Origin: Rhea pennata
Lineage: Eukaryota; Chordata; Aves; Rheiformes; Rheidae
NCBI RefSeq assembly: GCF_028389875.1
Contig: NC_084674.1
Location: 9,519,501 to 9,583,500 of the forward strand
Reading direction: 5' to 3'
DNA length: 64,000 nt
Part shown: in pieces, positions 61,790 to 64,000 of the stretch
Position numbering within the stretch: position 1 is the stretch's first letter
Layout: every line of letters begins with the position of its first letter
Made by a program: the position numbers and the translations under genes
Notes under the pieces: generated by a model
What the model saw: only the letters and a program-made list of their open reading frames with translations
Told to the model about the DNA's origin: nothing
The model's database searches: none

Positions 61790-61796
<7 letters not shown>

Positions 61797-62412
61797 TCCT
61801 TTATCCTTGGGCTAAAGTAGGTGGGAACTTATCCTTCAGTATTTTAATATTTGGTAGTTAATTTTCCAGTCGTCTTAGTGATTGAGTTAAACATGGTGAA
61901 ACAACTGCTAGACCTTGTTTTTTTTTTCCTGCATGAAAATTCTGCATTTAAACATCTGTCAGCGAATTATCAAAAGAATCTGCTAGTGCTTTTGTGGTCT
62001 AAGCTATTTTCAGACTTTTTGTCATACTATTTGAACCACGCAAGCACTAAAATATTTGGTAGGTGTCACAAGAATGCTTGAGGCGGAATTAGGATACTTG
62101 CATTCCGTAGCTGATTAAACTGATTAAACTATCTTGAAGAAAACTTACAGGAAAGAATGAAGACAAAATAGTGGACCATGGGCTAAAGGAAAACTGTATG
62201 AAACATTCTGGAGCCACAAACAAAGCTGTGGTGTTAACAAAGTGCTTCTTAGATATTCTTATTTGTTCTGGAAGTGTTGCCTCTGTTCCTGTAACTATTT
62301 CCTGGATTGGAGTCCTTCAGGACCATTTAAAACATACCAAAGTAGCTGAGGTTCGTCTGTTAATTGAACAAACTGCTGCTTTTGAACAGATTAGTCTATG
62401 TACAAGTGACAC

Positions 62413-62432
62413 AATATTGCTCGAGCAATATT
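62413..62432. repeat. Perfect 20-bp palindrome
   Basis: AATATTGCTCGAGCAATATT reads the same on both strands, with an XhoI-type CTCGAG centre. It lies within an unassigned plus-strand open frame. Chance, or a cruciform/hairpin element; no function is claimed. Confidence 0.95.
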
Positions 62433-63689
62433 ACTGTTTGCCTTTGAAACTTTATTAATAGGTTGAATTATTATCAGATTTTAATTATTATAAGCCAAAA
62501 TAATGAATTCCCATGGAGTCCCCTTTTGGGGGAGGGGGAATCTTGAACCAATTTTTTTTCATTCAAATAGTGGATCATTCTAAATATGCTCATTATTCAA
62601 AACCATCTTTCATTAAATTAGTTTCAGTGCTGATGTCAAAGTATTAAAAATGTTCTGAATGATCCACATGCAATGTTTGTTAGCTGCAGCTTAAGAAATT
62701 TTTTAGCATACCTAATGGATTGTGTTATGAGATTGTGAAGACTTGTAGAACACTAGTTGAAATACAACCTGTTATGCAGCAACAGCAGCTTGTTGTGCAG
62801 TAAAATGATTGTACTCGTTGGGAATTTAAAAGGAAACAAACTAAAGTGAAAAATAAGTGCAGGCATTAATGACTGCAGTAGCAGGATAACATGTTTTAAT
62901 CTTAGTGAGCAGAAACAGTCTAAGTATTGATGGACAGTTTTCAAGAAATATGGTTGTCCTGGAAGTACTTCTCATGTTAATGTAATTTTGAAGTTTGGGG
63001 GGACAAAATCTGTCTCCACTTGAGACATCTGAGTGCTGGAGATCCAAGCATGCTGCCAGGAATTTGCCAAATACTGATAACTGGAAGAAAATTGTATTGC
63101 CAGTAATGCTTGCTGCATTTTCTTTAAAACATTCATTCGTCCTGAAATGCCTTGCTGCTAACTCTGTGGAGTTGTTGCCAATTATCTTATCCGTTCAAGT
63201 TTCATCTAACCCTATAGCTCTTGGTAAACTACTTCCTATTGCCCTCTCTTCTCAAAGACAGATAATCAGAGTTACAGAATATATTGCCAAAAATAAGACA
63301 TAGGAGAGTGTTGTAATTTATGCCCTAGAACTACAGGTAAAATGTATTTTACACGTGTGCAGTCAGGACACAGTTTTTGAGCATCTGCAGACTGAGGCGC
63401 TCCTCAGAGTTGGCTGCAATGTATGTAGATGCAGCTGACAAGCCTCTGACTTCTACAAATACAGAGGGAATAATATAATTCTGTGCAAAGTTGAAGGAAC
63501 AAGAGAAGTAAGAGAAATACTGCTTTTTAGTTATTGTAATTTTTTTTATATGGCACTGATAAGTGCCACTGAAGTTGCACTGCTCATAAATTGACATTTT
63601 ACATGAGTGAAGGTTTTTTTGAAGTATGAGTTGAGTTTCAAAATACTGTTTGAAAGACTAAGCTTCTTTGTATTTCTATAGTGTATCCA

Positions 63690-63895
63690 TCTGAGGATCT
63701 CCTAGCATTTCATGAGTATTTATGAATTAAGCCTTACTGTGTGGTAGGTATTATCCCAATTTCTCAGAGATTGCAGAGGTTAATTAACTTAACCAGAGTT
63801 GCTCAGTGATCTGTGATGAAATTGGTTTCTATTTCAAAATGTCTAGATTTGCAGTCTCATACCTTAACTGGTAGGCTATGCTTCCAAAAATCATT
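63690..63895 (+). repeat. MIR/L2-like ancient repeat
   Basis: 'gtggtaggtattatcccaat', 'ttctcagagattgcagaggt', 'taattaacttaaccagagtt', 'gctcagtgatctgtgatgaa' and 'taactggtaggctatgcttc' follow in order the familiar tail 'tattatccccatttcacagatggggaaactgaggcacagagaggttaagtaacttgcccaaggtcacacagtgagtctgtg…actaccagaccatgcttcc'. This is a clearer copy than the one near 1,000. The family name (MIR or L2 tail) is approximate. Confidence 0.6.
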
Positions 63896-64000
63896 TATTT
63901 GTGGCTGGAAATAAGTTTTAGCTAATAGAGTTAAGCTTAGTCAAGTTAAGCACAAAATGAAATTGGAATGACCAGATCTCTTAACTTCTATATAGATGCT

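Larger units (their letters stand above)
61790..64000 (+). other. Presumed intron up to the window edge
   Basis: Two plus-strand open frames (62,171-62,458, 95 codons; 62,995-63,303, 102 codons) are somewhat protein-like but have no recognisable domain and no good splice sites, so they are not called. A 9-bp tandem repeat (62,111-62,128), a perfect palindrome and a MIR/L2-like fragment are listed separately or in the findings. Confidence 0.45.

Noticed and set aside
1..64000. tRNA, rRNA, snoRNA, known miRNA, CRISPR and intact retrovirus signatures
   Set aside because: I looked for conserved seeds, box motifs, clover-leaf stems, direct-repeat arrays and LTR/gag-pol signs by eye and found none that held up. 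A covariance-model scan would be the decisive test.

Overview
This window looks like vertebrate nuclear DNA, most likely from a bird. It is AT-rich and CpG-depleted, with one sharp CpG island. It lacks primate or rodent repeats (no Alu, B1 or L1), and its interspersed repeats are sparse, old fragments resembling the CR1-clade LINEs and MIR/L2-like elements of archosaurs and turtles. Nothing prokaryotic, viral or CRISPR-like was seen. Species and chromosome cannot be read from the sequence.

Layout. The centre is a CpG island at about 21,480-22,250 that looks like a bidirectional promoter. It carries two NRF1-type palindromes, a perfect CRE, an ETS-type site, and three copies of a 12-mer containing the Myb core TAACGG. 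To the left, on the minus strand, a short first coding exon (21,590-21,657) starts an arginine-rich, presequence-like peptide and ends at a strong GTAAGG donor. Further left, several short minus-strand segments have splice sites and compatible phases (14,547-14,605; 13,694-13,734; 10,174-10,256; perhaps 9,040-9,129). They may be later exons of the same gene, but I cannot name the protein and the model is tentative. Bases 1-8,900 hold no gene I can support, only an old CR1-like LINE (2,900-4,000) and smaller repeats.

To the right, about 22,300-64,000 looks like one very long plus-strand intron, probably the first intron of a gene starting in the island. Ten poly-T runs of 13 or more lie on the plus strand there, against no poly-A run of 10 or more, and no convincing plus-strand coding exon was found. 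Noteworthy items inside it are a candidate terminal exon with a poly(A) signal (42,124), an almost perfect 100-bp tandem duplication (44,894-45,091), a 222-codon antisense open frame of unknown origin (56,609-57,274), small CpG-rich patches, perfect palindromes and simple repeats.

Overall, the window is the head-to-head start of two transcription units: a multi-exon minus-strand gene and a plus-strand gene whose coding exons lie mostly beyond the right edge. I found no clear evidence of a new biological system. The best leads are the unidentified minus-strand gene and the antisense open frame.
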